Assembly: GCF_025264685.1 (NCBI RefSeq)
Contig: NZ_CP073721.1
Span: 1,479,001-1,543,000 of the forward strand
Direction of reading: 5' to 3'
Origin: Dactylosporangium roseum
Lineage (GTDB): Bacteria; Actinomycetota; Actinomycetes; Mycobacteriales; Micromonosporaceae
DNA length: 64,000 bases
The translations under genes were made by a program, and so were the position numbers. Shown here in pieces: positions 41,892 to 50,091 of this stretch. The notes under the pieces are model-generated. The model was not told where the DNA came from and ran no database searches. It saw only the letters and a list, made by a program, of their open reading frames with translations. The first letter of the stretch is position 1, and each line of letters opens with the position of its first letter.

Positions 41892-42731
41892 GTGCGCACG
41901 CTGACCATGCTCGACCGGTCGACGTGGGAGGCTCGCCGGGCTGCCCACGAGGGCCGGGTCGACGCCTGGGTCGTGCCGCACCTGGAGCGGCGCAAGCGGG
42001 GGCAGAAGCATCCCGTCGAGGACTTCCTGTTCACCTACTACTCGTATCGCCCGGCCCAGTTGCGACGCTGGCATCCCGGGGCCGGTGCGGCGCTCGAGGG
42101 TGACGAGGAGAGCACCGTTCCGGCCGAGCTCGTCACCCGGCGGCAGCCGGCGATCGCCTGGATCCGCGGGCTGCTCGCCGCCACCGCGTCCCGGCCGCCG
42201 CACCTGGGCTGCTTCGGGCTGCACGAGTGGGCCATGGTCTACCGCCAGACCCGGGACGAGATCCGGCACAACGCGTGGCCGTTGCGCCTCGGATCCGCCG
42301 GCACCGACGCGGTCGTTGCGGCCGGCCGGCTCCGGTGCAGCCACTTCGACGCGTTCCGGTTCTACACCGCACCCGCCCGGCCGCTGAACCTCCTCCAGCC
42401 CACCCGCGACGGACAGCACGCCAACGAGCAGCCGGGGTGCCTGCACGCCAACATGGACCTCTACAAGCACGCCTACAAGCTCGCCCCGCTGGTGCCGGCG
42501 GAGCTGGTCGCCGACTGCTTCGAGCTCGCCCGGGACATCCGCACGCTCGACATGCGGGCGTCGCCCTACGACCTCGCCGGGCTCGGCTACGACCCGGTCC
42601 GGATCGAGACGGCCGAGGGCCGGTCGCGATACGTCGAGGCGCAGCGGTCGTTCGCCGAGCGTTCCGCGCCGCTGCGCGCCCGGCTGATCGCCGAATGCGA
42701 CCGGTTGCTCGCGGTGGGGGAGGACCCGTGA
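41892..42731 (+). CDS. Conserved actinobacterial protein usually annotated 3-methyladenine DNA glycosylase
   Basis: A 279-residue protein from GTG 41892. It has strongly conserved stretches: HPVEDFLFTYYS.RPAQLRRWHPG near residues 40-62, LGCFGLHEWAMVYRQ near 98, CSHFDAFRFYT near 155 and CLHANMDLYK near 185. I recall this family being labelled 3-methyladenine DNA glycosylase in actinobacteria, but I see no helix-hairpin-helix motif, so the label should be treated with caution. It follows the hydrolase after 47 bases and overlaps the barstar-like gene (GTGA). Confidence 0.6.
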   Translation: MRTLTMLDRSTWEARRAAHEGRVDAWVVPHLERRKRGQKHPVEDFLFTYYSYRPAQLRRWHPGAGAALEGDEESTVPAELVTRRQPAIAWIRGLLAATASRPPHLGCFGLHEWAMVYRQTRDEIRHNAWPLRLGSAGTDAVVAAGRLRCSHFDAFRFYTAPARPLNLLQPTRDGQHANEQPGCLHANMDLYKHAYKLAPLVPAELVADCFELARDIRTLDMRASPYDLAGLGYDPVRIETAEGRSRYVEAQRSFAERSAPLRARLIAECDRLLAVGEDP

Positions 42732-43177
42732 CCGGCGGGACGCCGTGGGTCCGGGGCGAGCTGCCGTGGCTGCGCTCGGGCCCGCTCTACCGCGTGCACA
42801 CCGACGCCCTGCCCGAGCTGTCCCGGTTCCTCGACCGCTGGTCCTATCACCGGGTCGACCTCGACGGCCGCCCCATGGCCTCCCGCGCCGGGGCACACCG
42901 CGCGCTGGCCACCGTGTTCGGCTTCCCGGACCACTACGGCGCCAACTGGGACGCGTTCGCCGACAGCTTCGCCGACTACCTCGCCGCACGCGACGAGCAC
43001 ATTCCGGTCGCGATCCTGTGGCACGACATCGAGTCGGCCGCGCCCGCGACCGCGGCGGAGGTCGGCTGGGCGCTGCTGGAGCACGCCGCCGCCGCGCCCC
43101 TGCCGGTGCACGTCTTCGCCATCGGCGATGGGGACGACTTCGACCGGCCGTCCGGGCCCCCAAATCCACATACCTGA
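42728..43177 (+). CDS. Barstar-family protein
   Basis: A 149-residue protein resembling the barnase inhibitor barstar: an N-terminal beta strand region, then FGFPDHYGANWDAFADSF near residues 65-82 and a final strand VHVFAIGDG. No barnase-like RNase gene is visible in the neighbourhood, so it may be an orphan immunity protein or may inhibit a distant RNase. It is translationally coupled to the upstream gene through GTGA at 42728. Confidence 0.82.
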   Translation: MTGGTPWVRGELPWLRSGPLYRVHTDALPELSRFLDRWSYHRVDLDGRPMASRAGAHRALATVFGFPDHYGANWDAFADSFADYLAARDEHIPVAILWHDIESAAPATAAEVGWALLEHAAAAPLPVHVFAIGDGDDFDRPSGPPNPHT

Positions 43178-43242
43178 CGCGGCGTCCGGCCCCGTACGAT
43201 CTTGTCGACCCCCGACCCCCATCCCAGACGAGGACGGACGGC

Positions 43243-43701
43243 ATGAGCGAGGTGCGGCGGCTGCTGCGGCCGTTGCTGGGCCTGTGGGACATGGAGGCGA
43301 CCGTCGGCGGCGTGGTCACCAGCCGCGGCTGGACGAGCTTCGCGTGGGCCGACGACGGCGAGTTCCTCGTGCAGCGTGCCGACGCCGGTCCGCCCGGGGA
43401 GGACGTGCCGCGGGACTGGCTGGAAAGCTCACCGTTCCCGACCGTCTCGGTCATCGGCTACGACGACAGCGAGGAGGGCTTTACGCTGCTCTACTCCGAC
43501 GCGCGCGGGGTCCTGCGGGTGTACGGATTGAGCCTCGTCGGCCGCGAATGGCGCATGTGGCGCGCCGCTGAAGGGTTCCACCAGCGGTTCAAGGGCGTCC
43601 TGAGCGACGACGGCCACAGCATCACCGCATTCTGGGAGCGCTCGACCGACGGCCGCACCTGGCTGCGCGACTTCGACATGACCTACGAGCGCCCTCGCTG
43701 A
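43243..43701 (+). CDS. Conserved hypothetical protein, lipocalin-like (DUF1579-type)
   Basis: A 152-residue protein starting MSEVRRLLRPLLGLWDMEA, with a repeated strand pattern such as RGWTSFAWADDGEFLV and WERSTDGRTWLRDFDMTY. It looks like a small beta-barrel of the DUF1579/lipocalin-like kind, often involved in binding small ligands. No catalytic motif is evident. The gene stands alone between the barstar gene and the ABC transporter. Confidence 0.6.
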   Translation: MSEVRRLLRPLLGLWDMEATVGGVVTSRGWTSFAWADDGEFLVQRADAGPPGEDVPRDWLESSPFPTVSVIGYDDSEEGFTLLYSDARGVLRVYGLSLVGREWRMWRAAEGFHQRFKGVLSDDGHSITAFWERSTDGRTWLRDFDMTYERPR

Positions 43702-43789
43702 GGGTGTTCACAGTTTCTCTTAGCGCCCCCACAGCATCACTTCACTAGCTTTCCGCTCGTAGCAGACGCTCCGGCGGAAGGACCCTCTC

Positions 43790-44719
43790 ATGATCGAGGC
43801 TGTCGGCCTCACCAAGCGGTACGGCGAACGGGTCGCCGTCGACAACCTGTCGTTCACCGTCCGGCCGGGTCAGGTCACCGGGTTCCTCGGTCCCAACGGC
43901 GCCGGCAAGTCGACGACGATGCGGATGATCCTCAGCCTCGACGCCCCGACCAGCGGCCGGGTCACCGTCAACGGCAAGGCGTTCACCGCGCTGGACAACC
44001 CGATGCGCGAGGTCGGTGCGCTGCTCGACGCCAAGGCCATCCACGGCGGGCGCAGCGCGTACCACCACTTGCTCTGCCTGGCGCAGAGCAACAACCTGCC
44101 GCCCCGGCGGGTCGACGAGGTGCTCGACATGGTCGGCCTGTCCGGGGTCGCGCGGAAGCGGTCCAAGGGCTTCTCGCTCGGCATGGGCCAGCGGCTCGGC
44201 ATCGCGACCGCGCTGCTCGGCGACCCGCGGATCCTGATGTTCGACGAGCCGGTCAACGGCCTCGACCCCGAGGGCATCCTGTGGATCCGCAACCTGATGA
44301 AGTCGCTGGCCGCCGAGGGGCGCACGGTGCTCGTCTCCAGCCATCTCATGTCGGAGATGGAGCACACGGCCGACCACCTGCTCGTGATCGGCCGCGGCCG
44401 GATGATCGCCGACTGCACGGTGCGGGAGTTCATCGACCGCAACTCCGCGCTCGCCGTCCGCGTCCGCACGCCCGACAGCGCCTTCCTCGCCGAGGCGGTC
44501 ACCCGCAGCGGCGGCAAGGTCGCCGCCCAGCCCGACGGCGCGCTGCTCGTGACCGAGCTGCCGCTCCAGCGCGTCGGCGACCTTGCCTTCGAGCACGGCG
44601 TCCGGCTGCACGAGCTGTCGCCGCTGCAGGCGTCGCTGGAGCAGGCGTTCATGGAATTGACCAGGGACAGCGTCGAGTACCACGCCGCCGTCCCGTCCAC
44701 CTCCCAGGAGGTTCGATGA
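43790..44719 (+). CDS. ABC transporter ATP-binding protein
   Basis: A 309-residue ATPase with Walker A GPNGAGKSTT (about residues 36-45), signature LGMGQR, Walker B ILMFDEP and a downstream switch His (SSHLMSEM). The C-terminal extension of about 100 residues resembles drug- or lipid-exporter ATPases of the DrrA/CcmA type. It overlaps the permease gene by four bases (ATGA), forming a two-gene exporter. The cargo is unknown. Confidence 0.95.
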   Translation: MIEAVGLTKRYGERVAVDNLSFTVRPGQVTGFLGPNGAGKSTTMRMILSLDAPTSGRVTVNGKAFTALDNPMREVGALLDAKAIHGGRSAYHHLLCLAQSNNLPPRRVDEVLDMVGLSGVARKRSKGFSLGMGQRLGIATALLGDPRILMFDEPVNGLDPEGILWIRNLMKSLAAEGRTVLVSSHLMSEMEHTADHLLVIGRGRMIADCTVREFIDRNSALAVRVRTPDSAFLAEAVTRSGGKVAAQPDGALLVTELPLQRVGDLAFEHGVRLHELSPLQASLEQAFMELTRDSVEYHAAVPSTSQEVR

Positions 44720-45522
44720 CCGACTTGGTACTGCCTCGCGCCGGCCTCGGCGGCATGCTGCGCTCCGAGTGGACGAAGCTGCGCACCGTCCGCTCGACGA
44801 TGTGGTCGCTGACCGCGATGGCCGCCATCTCGCTGGGCCTGATGTCCGTGATCGCCTGGGCCATCGTGCTGCAATGGGACCAGTCGTCCCCGGAGCAGCA
44901 CGCCCTCCTGCGCGGCGCCCCGCTCCAGATCGTGATCAACCAGCCGATCTTCATCGCCCAGTTGGTGATCGCGGTGCTCGGTGTCATGGTGATCTCGGCC
45001 GAGTACACGACCGGCATGATCCGCTCGACACTGCAGGCCCAGCCGCGCCGGGTCACGGTGCTCGCCGCGAAGATCCTGGTCTTCGGCGCCCTGATGCTGG
45101 TGGTCGGCGAGGTACTGTCGTTCGCCGCGTTCTTCCTCGGCAAGGCGATCATGGCCGAGCACATCCCGCTCTCGCTGAACGACCCGGGCGTGCTGCGCTC
45201 GGTCGTCGGTGCCGGCCTGTACACGGCGGTGCTCGGCCTGTTCTCGCTGGCGTTCGGCGCCATCGTGCGCCACACCGCGGGTGCCATCACCGCCGTACTG
45301 GGCCTGATCCTCATCGTGTCGAACCTGGCCGGCCTGCTGCCCGGCCGCTGGGGCGCGTACGTCTACTCCTGGATGCCGACGAACGCCGGCCAGCTCGTCT
45401 TCCAGCCGACCCTGTCCGACAACCCGCTGCTCACCCAGTGGCAGGGCTTCGCGGTGTTCTCCGGCTGGACCGTGCTCCTGCTGGCGGTCGCGACCTTCCT
45501 GTTCGTCAAGCGGGACGCGTGA
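44716..45522 (+). CDS. ABC transporter permease
   Basis: A 268-residue ABC-2 type permease with about six transmembrane segments and a cytosolic N-terminus LRSEWTKLRTVRSTMW, typical of actinobacterial exporters paired with such ATPases. The start ATG 44716 has CAGGAGG upstream and overlaps the ATPase stop. Its 3' end overlaps the convergent D-amino-acid oxidase gene by 17 bases. Confidence 0.92.
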   Translation: MTDLVLPRAGLGGMLRSEWTKLRTVRSTMWSLTAMAAISLGLMSVIAWAIVLQWDQSSPEQHALLRGAPLQIVINQPIFIAQLVIAVLGVMVISAEYTTGMIRSTLQAQPRRVTVLAAKILVFGALMLVVGEVLSFAAFFLGKAIMAEHIPLSLNDPGVLRSVVGAGLYTAVLGLFSLAFGAIVRHTAGAITAVLGLILIVSNLAGLLPGRWGAYVYSWMPTNAGQLVFQPTLSDNPLLTQWQGFAVFSGWTVLLLAVATFLFVKRDA

Positions 45523-46447
45523 TCCGGCCGACGAGGTCGGCCACCTCGTCGGCGTAGCCCCAGGCAAGGGTGATTCCGGCACCCCCGTGGCCGTAGTTGT
45601 GGACGACTCTCGTGCCGCCGGGCAGCGGCACGGGGTCGACCTCGATCCGGGCGCCGCCGTGGCGGGCGGGGCGCAGGCCGGCGGCGTGCCGGAGCACCGC
45701 GGCACCGGCCAGCTCGGGGACGAGCCCGACGCAGCGGCGCAGGATGGCCGCACCCGTCGCCGGGTCGGGGGTGGTGTCCCAGTAGTCCGGCTGGAAGGTG
45801 CCGCCGAGCACCACGTCGCCGCTGCGCGGGTGGATGTACGTCATCCCCTCCGGATGGTCCTCGTCTCGGACCGACGTCACCAGGCCGGGGTTGGCGACCA
45901 CGACGATCTGCCCGCGGGCCGGGTGCACGGCCGGGTCGTCCGCGAGGGTCCGTGCGCCCAGGCCGGTCGCGTTGACCAGGACCGGCGCCTCGCCGGCCAG
46001 ATCGGCCAGCCGGGCGATCCGGCGCGTGACGATCGTGCCGCCCAGCGCCGTGACGCGGTCGGCGAGCCACCGGAGGTACACCTCCATCTCGACCGACGGC
46101 ACCGTGAACCGCCACTCGCCGGGCACCGCCGTGAAGTCCGGCACCGCGGCGGCCCACCACGGCGTCGCGGCCGGCCCGCGCAGCAGCATGCGGGTCGGGC
46201 GGGGCACCACGCCGGGCACACCGCCGGATGCCTGGACGCTCAGCTCGTCGTACGTGCGGCGGGCCCGTTCCAGGACCCGCGGGCCGCCTTCGGTGTGCGT
46301 CGGGTACCACACGGCGGCGGCCAGGGCCGACACGGTCGCGGACGGCTCGTCGGCGGTCGTCACGGTCACGCGGGCACCCGCCTCGAGCAGCCGCACCGCG
46401 GACGTCAGCCCGACGACGCCGGCGCCGAGAACGATCACGTCGGTCAT
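45506..46447 (-). CDS. D-amino-acid oxidase
   Basis: FAD-dependent oxidase of D-amino acids, 313 residues. The FAD motif VIVLGAGVVGLTSAVRLLE lies at the very N-terminus. Conserved DAAO stretches are YIHPRSGDVVLGG with the substrate-binding region, and GLRPAR..GARIE followed by HNYGHGGAGITLAWG near the C-terminus. The start is ATG at 46447 with TGGAG upstream; the longer frame upstream is not supported. Confidence 0.9.
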   Translation of the reverse strand: MTDVIVLGAGVVGLTSAVRLLEAGARVTVTTADEPSATVSALAAAVWYPTHTEGGPRVLERARRTYDELSVQASGGVPGVVPRPTRMLLRGPAATPWWAAAVPDFTAVPGEWRFTVPSVEMEVYLRWLADRVTALGGTIVTRRIARLADLAGEAPVLVNATGLGARTLADDPAVHPARGQIVVVANPGLVTSVRDEDHPEGMTYIHPRSGDVVLGGTFQPDYWDTTPDPATGAAILRRCVGLVPELAGAAVLRHAAGLRPARHGGARIEVDPVPLPGGTRVVHNYGHGGAGITLAWGYADEVADLVGRITRPA

Positions 46448-46649
46448 GTCTCCAGGCAAGCAGGCTTTTGCCCGGCCGTCCAATGCGCATGCGGTGCCGC
46501 GCGACAGGCCACACCGTCCTCGCCGGCGCCGTCCCAGTCGAGGTCGTAGACGTCGGGCCCGATGGCGGTGATCGGCGGAGCCGGCCGGGCGGCTCGACCC
46601 CGGTGGCAAGTTCCGCAACGCGTTCGTGCGGCGGCATCTGTCCGGGGAG

Positions 46650-46655
46650 TAGATT
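46650..46655 (+). promoter_or_regulatory. Possible -10 element for a leaderless FAH-family message
   Basis: TAGATT seven bases before GTG 46663, with no Shine-Dalgarno in between. Same arrangement as before ligA. Confidence 0.4.
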
Positions 46656-46662
46656 TCCGACC

Positions 46663-47451
46663 GTGCGTATCGCTCGTTTTGCCCACAGCAGTGGCATGTC
46701 ATTCGGGGTCGTCGAGGGCGAGCCCGCGGCGGGGCCGGCCGGCCTGACCGTCGCCGAGATCGACGGGCACCCCTTCGGGGAGCTCCGGTTCACCGGCCAG
46801 CGCTGGGCGGTCGCCGACGTGCGACTGCTCTCGCCGATCCTGCCCAGCAAGGTGGTGTGTGTCGGGCGCAACTATGCCGACCACGCGGCCGAGCTCGGCA
46901 ACGACGTGCCGAAGGAGCCGCTGCTCTTCCTCAAGCCGTCCACCTCGATCATCGGCCCCAACGACGCGATCCGGCTGCCTCCGCAGTCCCAGCAGGTCGA
47001 GCACGAGGCCGAGCTGGCGGTCGTGATCGGTGTCACCGGTGCGCGCCGGGTCGACCGGGCGGGTGCCGCCGCGGCCATCTTCGGGTACACCTGCGCCAAC
47101 GACGTCACCGCCCGTGACCTGCAGCGCAAGGACGTGCAGTTCACGCGGGCCAAGAGCTTCGACTCGTTCTGCCCGATCGGGCCGTGGATCGTCACCGGCG
47201 TCGACGTCGGCGACGTCGAGGTCCGCTGCGAGGTCAACGAGGAGGTCCGCCAGTTGGGCCGGACCAAGGACATGGTGTTCGACGTGCTGACACTCGTGTC
47301 ATATGTGTCACATGTCATGACGCTGCTGCCCGGCGACGTGATCCTCACCGGCACCCCCGCCGGTGTGGGCCCGCTGGCGGCCGGCGACGAGGTCGTGGTC
47401 TCGGTCGAGGGCGTCGGCGCGCTCAGCAACAAGGTCCTGACCTTGGATTAG
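46663..47451 (+). CDS. Fumarylacetoacetate hydrolase family protein
   Basis: A 262-residue member of the FAH superfamily, which contains hydrolases, decarboxylases and isomerases of aromatic-degradation intermediates. Visible motifs are KVVCVGRNYADHAAELG near residue 64, the metal-binding glutamates in EHEAELAVVIG, and GDVILTGTPAGVG near the C-terminus. In many actinobacteria this family member sits beside gltX and the tRNA-Gln/Glu genes, as here apart from gltX. Exact reaction unknown. Confidence 0.9.
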   Translation: MRIARFAHSSGMSFGVVEGEPAAGPAGLTVAEIDGHPFGELRFTGQRWAVADVRLLSPILPSKVVCVGRNYADHAAELGNDVPKEPLLFLKPSTSIIGPNDAIRLPPQSQQVEHEAELAVVIGVTGARRVDRAGAAAAIFGYTCANDVTARDLQRKDVQFTRAKSFDSFCPIGPWIVTGVDVGDVEVRCEVNEEVRQLGRTKDMVFDVLTLVSYVSHVMTLLPGDVILTGTPAGVGPLAAGDEVVVSVEGVGALSNKVLTLD

Positions 47452-47525
47452 GCGTGTCGGCGACAAACGATTTGGCGGGGAAGGGGACCTCCGGTAAAGT
47501 TCTCTTCCGGCGCGTTGAGCGCCAA

Positions 47526-47597
47526 TGGGGTATGGGGTAATTGGCAGCCCAACTGATTCTGGTTCAGTTAGTCTAGGTTCGAGTCCTGGTACCCCAG
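47526..47597 (+). tRNA. tRNA-Gln (anticodon CTG)
   Basis: A 72-base cloverleaf. The acceptor stem TGGGGTA pairs with TACCCCA, the anticodon arm is ACTGA-TTCTGGT-TCAGT with CTG as anticodon, and the T-arm contains GGTTCGAGTCC. CCA is not encoded. Gln-tRNA in this organism is probably made by the GatCAB enzyme encoded at 9-12 kb. Confidence 0.95.
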
Positions 47598-47662
47598 CGC
47601 CGCAGCAACATCGCGGTGCTGTAGTGTTTCACCGCACGTCAGCACGAAGCTGGAAGTACTGG

Positions 47663-47738
47663 GGCCCCGTCGTCTAGCGGCCCAGGACGCCGCCCTCTCA
47701 AGGCGGTAGCGCCGGTTCGAATCCGGTCGGGGCTACCA
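47663..47738 (+). tRNA. tRNA-Glu (anticodon CTC)
   Basis: A 76-base cloverleaf with encoded CCA. The acceptor GGCCCCG pairs with CGGGGCT, the anticodon arm is CCGCC-CTCTCAA-GGCGG giving CTC, and the T-arm contains GGTTCGAATCC. It lies 65 bases after tRNA-Gln and is probably co-transcribed. Confidence 0.96.
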
Positions 47739-47749
47739 CAGCGCGCAGG

Positions 47750-47776
47750 CCGCGCTCCTCATTCAGGGGAGCGCGG
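47750..47776 (+). terminator. Terminator after the tRNA pair
   Basis: A 9-base-pair stem (47750-47758 with 47768-47776) followed by the T-rich TTTGTTCGTT, 12 bases after tRNA-Glu. Confidence 0.75.
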
Positions 47777-47942
47777 TTTGTTCGTTCAGGGCCGGCCCCG
47801 CCTGGCCCCGGACTCGGCCCACTCCGGCCCGGACCGCTGCGCACGGCTCCTCGATCTCCCTACGCCGCCGGCCTCGCGTTTCGGGTCCGCTCGGCCGCTG
47901 GCTTCTGTTGGTGGCTGGTCGGCGGCGTCGCCGTACGGCTAC

Positions 47943-48250
47943 TTGATCACGCAAAGCCGCGAAGTTCAGCCGTGCGGTCGTCTGTCAACCCGGTGTCGCG
48001 CTACGAGACCGTGACGCACAGTCGTGCGGGTGACATCTGTCGATCGCGGTCGCCACTGGACCCCGGACGGCGCTCTCCGGTCCGCCCGACTCCATGATCA
48101 TGGAGTCGGGCGGCGTGGCGGCGGATTCCGCCAGAACGCGCGCCAGCCGGCGCGCCTCGGCGACAACACCTCCGAGTCTTACGCCCGAATTGTCGTACTT
48201 GTCTGGTTGGCAAGGGGCTGTCAGGCTCGACGTCGCGGCCTGCTTGATCA
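47943..48250. repeat. MITE-like palindromic repeat, copy B
   Basis: An element of about 308 bases related to copy A at 20.0-20.3 kb, same orientation. Imperfect terminal inverted repeats of about 28 bases begin with TGATCA (from 47945 and inward from 48250). The central 32 bases (48082-48113) are a perfect palindrome around CATGATCATG. Flanking halves share long matches with copy A, but the arms of the central palindrome differ, so pairing rather than sequence seems conserved. No coding frame is conserved between the copies. Confidence 0.75.
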
Positions 48251-48356
48251 CGCGGCGGCCTGGACCGCGGTGTCCGCGCCGTCGCGGCCGGTTCGATCGC
48301 TTGATCACGCGGCGGCCTGGACCGTAGTGTCGGCGCCGTCGCGGCCGGTTCGATCG
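48243..48356. repeat. 57-base tandem duplication
   Basis: Two head-to-tail units (48243-48299 and 48300-48356) differing at three bases, each beginning CTTGATCACGCGG and ending GGTTCGATCG. The first unit overlaps the right end of repeat copy B, and the array abuts the decayed DUF3352-like gene. Confidence 0.85.
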
Positions 48357-48359
48357 CCT

Positions 48360-48944
48360 GCGCCTGGCCGTTCTCGCTGAACGCCGGCTTGCCGTCCAGG
48401 CACGGCGCCGCGGACGGCTTGGCGACGCCGCCGGTCATGGCCTCCTCGAACGGCGGGCTGTCCGCCAGCTTGCCGACACGTGGGCGTCGCGCTGCTCGCA
48501 GGCGGCATCGGTGATCCCGGTCGGGTCACCCCGCGGGTTGCTTGGCCGCCGCAACGCCAGGCAGCTTCACGTCCGCGAGGAGTGGGACCGCGATCGCCTT
48601 GACCGCGTCCTCGGCGGGGGCCGGAGGCCGGAGGCCGCGACGAGGGTCACCGGATCGTCCGGGCGCGCGGGACCGGCGCACCGCGGCCCGATGCGGTCGT
48701 CGGACCAGGGTCTCGAGATCCTCGAAGACCTTGCGCTTCCGGCCGTCGAGCGGCGACTCGAACGTCGGCCGCCGACCCGGGTCCGGTGACCGGGTCGACC
48801 CGGGCGAACGCCGCCACGGAGCCGGGAACGGCGCGCCCAGGCAGGGTGCCGTCCTTCCAGCGCCGCACCACGGCGAACGCGCCGCCTGTGGCGATCACCG
48901 CCAGCCCGTTGACGTCGACCGGGATCGTATCGAAGGATTGCCAT
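48360..48944 (-). pseudogene. Decayed DUF3352-like membrane protein gene
   Basis: Pieces of a protein are readable on the minus strand in different frames. In order they are GLAVIATGGAFAVVRRW..GTLPGRAVPGSVAAFARVD (from about 48920), RPWSDDRIGPRCAGPARPDDPVTLVAASG (about 48720-48640), AEDAVKAIAVPLLADVKLPGV (about 48620-48550) and KLADSPPFEEAM (about 48475-48440). Their order and character resemble DUF3352 proteins, which have a transmembrane helix, then PxALPxST.AY..VDLDP and a PW.GDR motif. Frameshifts and an in-frame stop separate them, and the 3' end is replaced by repeats. Family assignment is from memory and moderate. Confidence 0.55.
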
Positions 48945-48953
48945 GTGGGCGTT

Positions 48954-49000
48954 CGACCGATCCGGCGCTCTCCGTTGGCCGGAGAGCACCGGATCGGTCG
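48954..49000 (-). terminator. Long hairpin after the small membrane protein gene
   Basis: Arms of about 20 bases (48954-48973 with 48981-49000) with one mismatch and a short loop. It begins four bases beyond the stop of the minus-strand gene at 49004 and probably ends its transcript, though no T-run follows. Confidence 0.6.
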
Positions 49001-49003
49001 ATC

Positions 49004-49249
49004 TCAGAGCTGGGTCGCGATGCCCAGCAGGGCCGCGATGAACACGAACAGGCCGATCATCGTGGTCATGCAGCCGCCACGGCCGGTGCCGCTCGGCTGG
49101 GCCGGCGGCTCGGGAGCGGCGGGAGACTCGGGCGCGTCGCGGCCGTCGGGGCCACCGGTCGACGGGGAGGCCGGGGTGCCGGCCGCCGGCGCCGCGGAGT
49201 TACCTTCGTCCAGTGGTTCCGGTGCGGCTGGGGTGGTGGAATCGGGCAC
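49004..49249 (-). CDS. Small Pro/Ala-rich protein with C-terminal transmembrane helix
   Basis: An 81-residue protein starting at GTG 49249 with GGAAGGA seven bases upstream. The first 60 residues are Pro/Ala/Ser/Gly-rich and acidic, and the last 20 (MIGLFVFIAALLGIATQL) form one hydrophobic helix, so it is probably tail-anchored. Family unknown. It is downstream of ndgR in the same direction, with about 106 bases between. Confidence 0.55.
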   Translation of the reverse strand: MPDSTTPAAPEPLDEGNSAAPAAGTPASPSTGGPDGRDAPESPAAPEPPAQPSGTGRGGCMTTMIGLFVFIAALLGIATQL

Positions 49250-49355
49250 TGGCGTTCCTTCCAGCTCATGCATTCCAGGAATGCGCCGAAGGCGCACCCG
49301 AGATGGTAAACGCCACCACCGAGTTGACCTTGGCGGGCTTCCGTGGAACGGACGG

Positions 49356-50042
49356 CTACAGGCCGGAGAGGCGTTGGCCCGCTCGAACCACCGCCATCGC
49401 GTGGCGGTCGCCCGGGCGGCGGCCCAGACGCTCTATCGGGCCCGACACGCTGATCGCCGCGATCACCCGCCCCGTGCGGTCGCGGATCGGAGCCGAGACG
49501 CTCGCCACGCCCGGCTCGCGCTCGGCCACGCTCTGGGCCCATCCCCGCCGGCGGACCTCGGCCAGCGTGCGGCCGGTGAACTTGCACCGGGGCAGCAGCG
49601 GCATCACGGCCTCCGGGGGCTCCCACGCCAGGAGGACCTGGGCCGCGGAGCCGGCCGTCATCGGCAGCACCGCGCCGATCGGCACGGTGTCGCGCAGGCC
49701 GCTGGCGCGCTCCGCGGCCGCTACGCACAGCCTTTCGTCCGCGCGTCGCAGGTACAACTGCGCACTCTCGCCGGTCGCGTCGCGCAGTGCGGTCAGCATC
49801 GGCTCCGCGGCGGTCAGCAACACGTCGGGCGCGGCGTTCGCGAGCTCGCCCAGACGCGGGCCGGGGCGCCAGCGCCCTTGCGCGTCTCGAACGAGTAGGC
49901 GGTGGATCTCCAGGGCCTGTGCGAGCCGGTGCGCCGTTGCCCGGGGAAGCTTGGTCCGGTCCACCAGTTCGGCAAGGCTGGCGCCGTCGACACAGGCGGC
50001 CAGGATGACCACCGCCTTGTCGAGCACGCCGACACCGCTCAT
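49356..50042 (-). CDS. ndgR: IclR-family regulator NdgR
   Basis: A 228-residue IclR-type regulator with an N-terminal winged helix (VLDKAVVILAAC, RATAHRLAQALE) and a C-terminal effector domain with SAQLYLRR, AAERASGLRDTVPIG and REPGVASVSAP. These match Streptomyces NdgR, which controls leuCD and other amino acid genes and lies divergent from leuC, as here. The start ATG 50042 gives MSGVGVLDKA. Only 49 bases separate it from leuC, so the two promoters overlap and direct control of leuCD is likely. Confidence 0.92.
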   Translation of the reverse strand: MSGVGVLDKAVVILAACVDGASLAELVDRTKLPRATAHRLAQALEIHRLLVRDAQGRWRPGPRLGELANAAPDVLLTAAEPMLTALRDATGESAQLYLRRADERLCVAAAERASGLRDTVPIGAVLPMTAGSAAQVLLAWEPPEAVMPLLPRCKFTGRTLAEVRRRGWAQSVAEREPGVASVSAPIRDRTGRVIAAISVSGPIERLGRRPGDRHAMAVVRAGQRLSGL

Positions 50043-50091
50043 ACTGTGTCCCACAGACCGAAACATACCTCCCAAACTTTAGGATGTCCAG

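Noticed and set aside
48243..48356. CRISPR-like array
   Set aside because: There are only two abutting units without spacers and no cas genes in the window.
48511..49309. Plus-strand frames of 92 and 255 codons opposite the decayed gene
   Set aside because: Arg/Ser-rich products without motifs; the recognisable protein fragments are on the minus strand.
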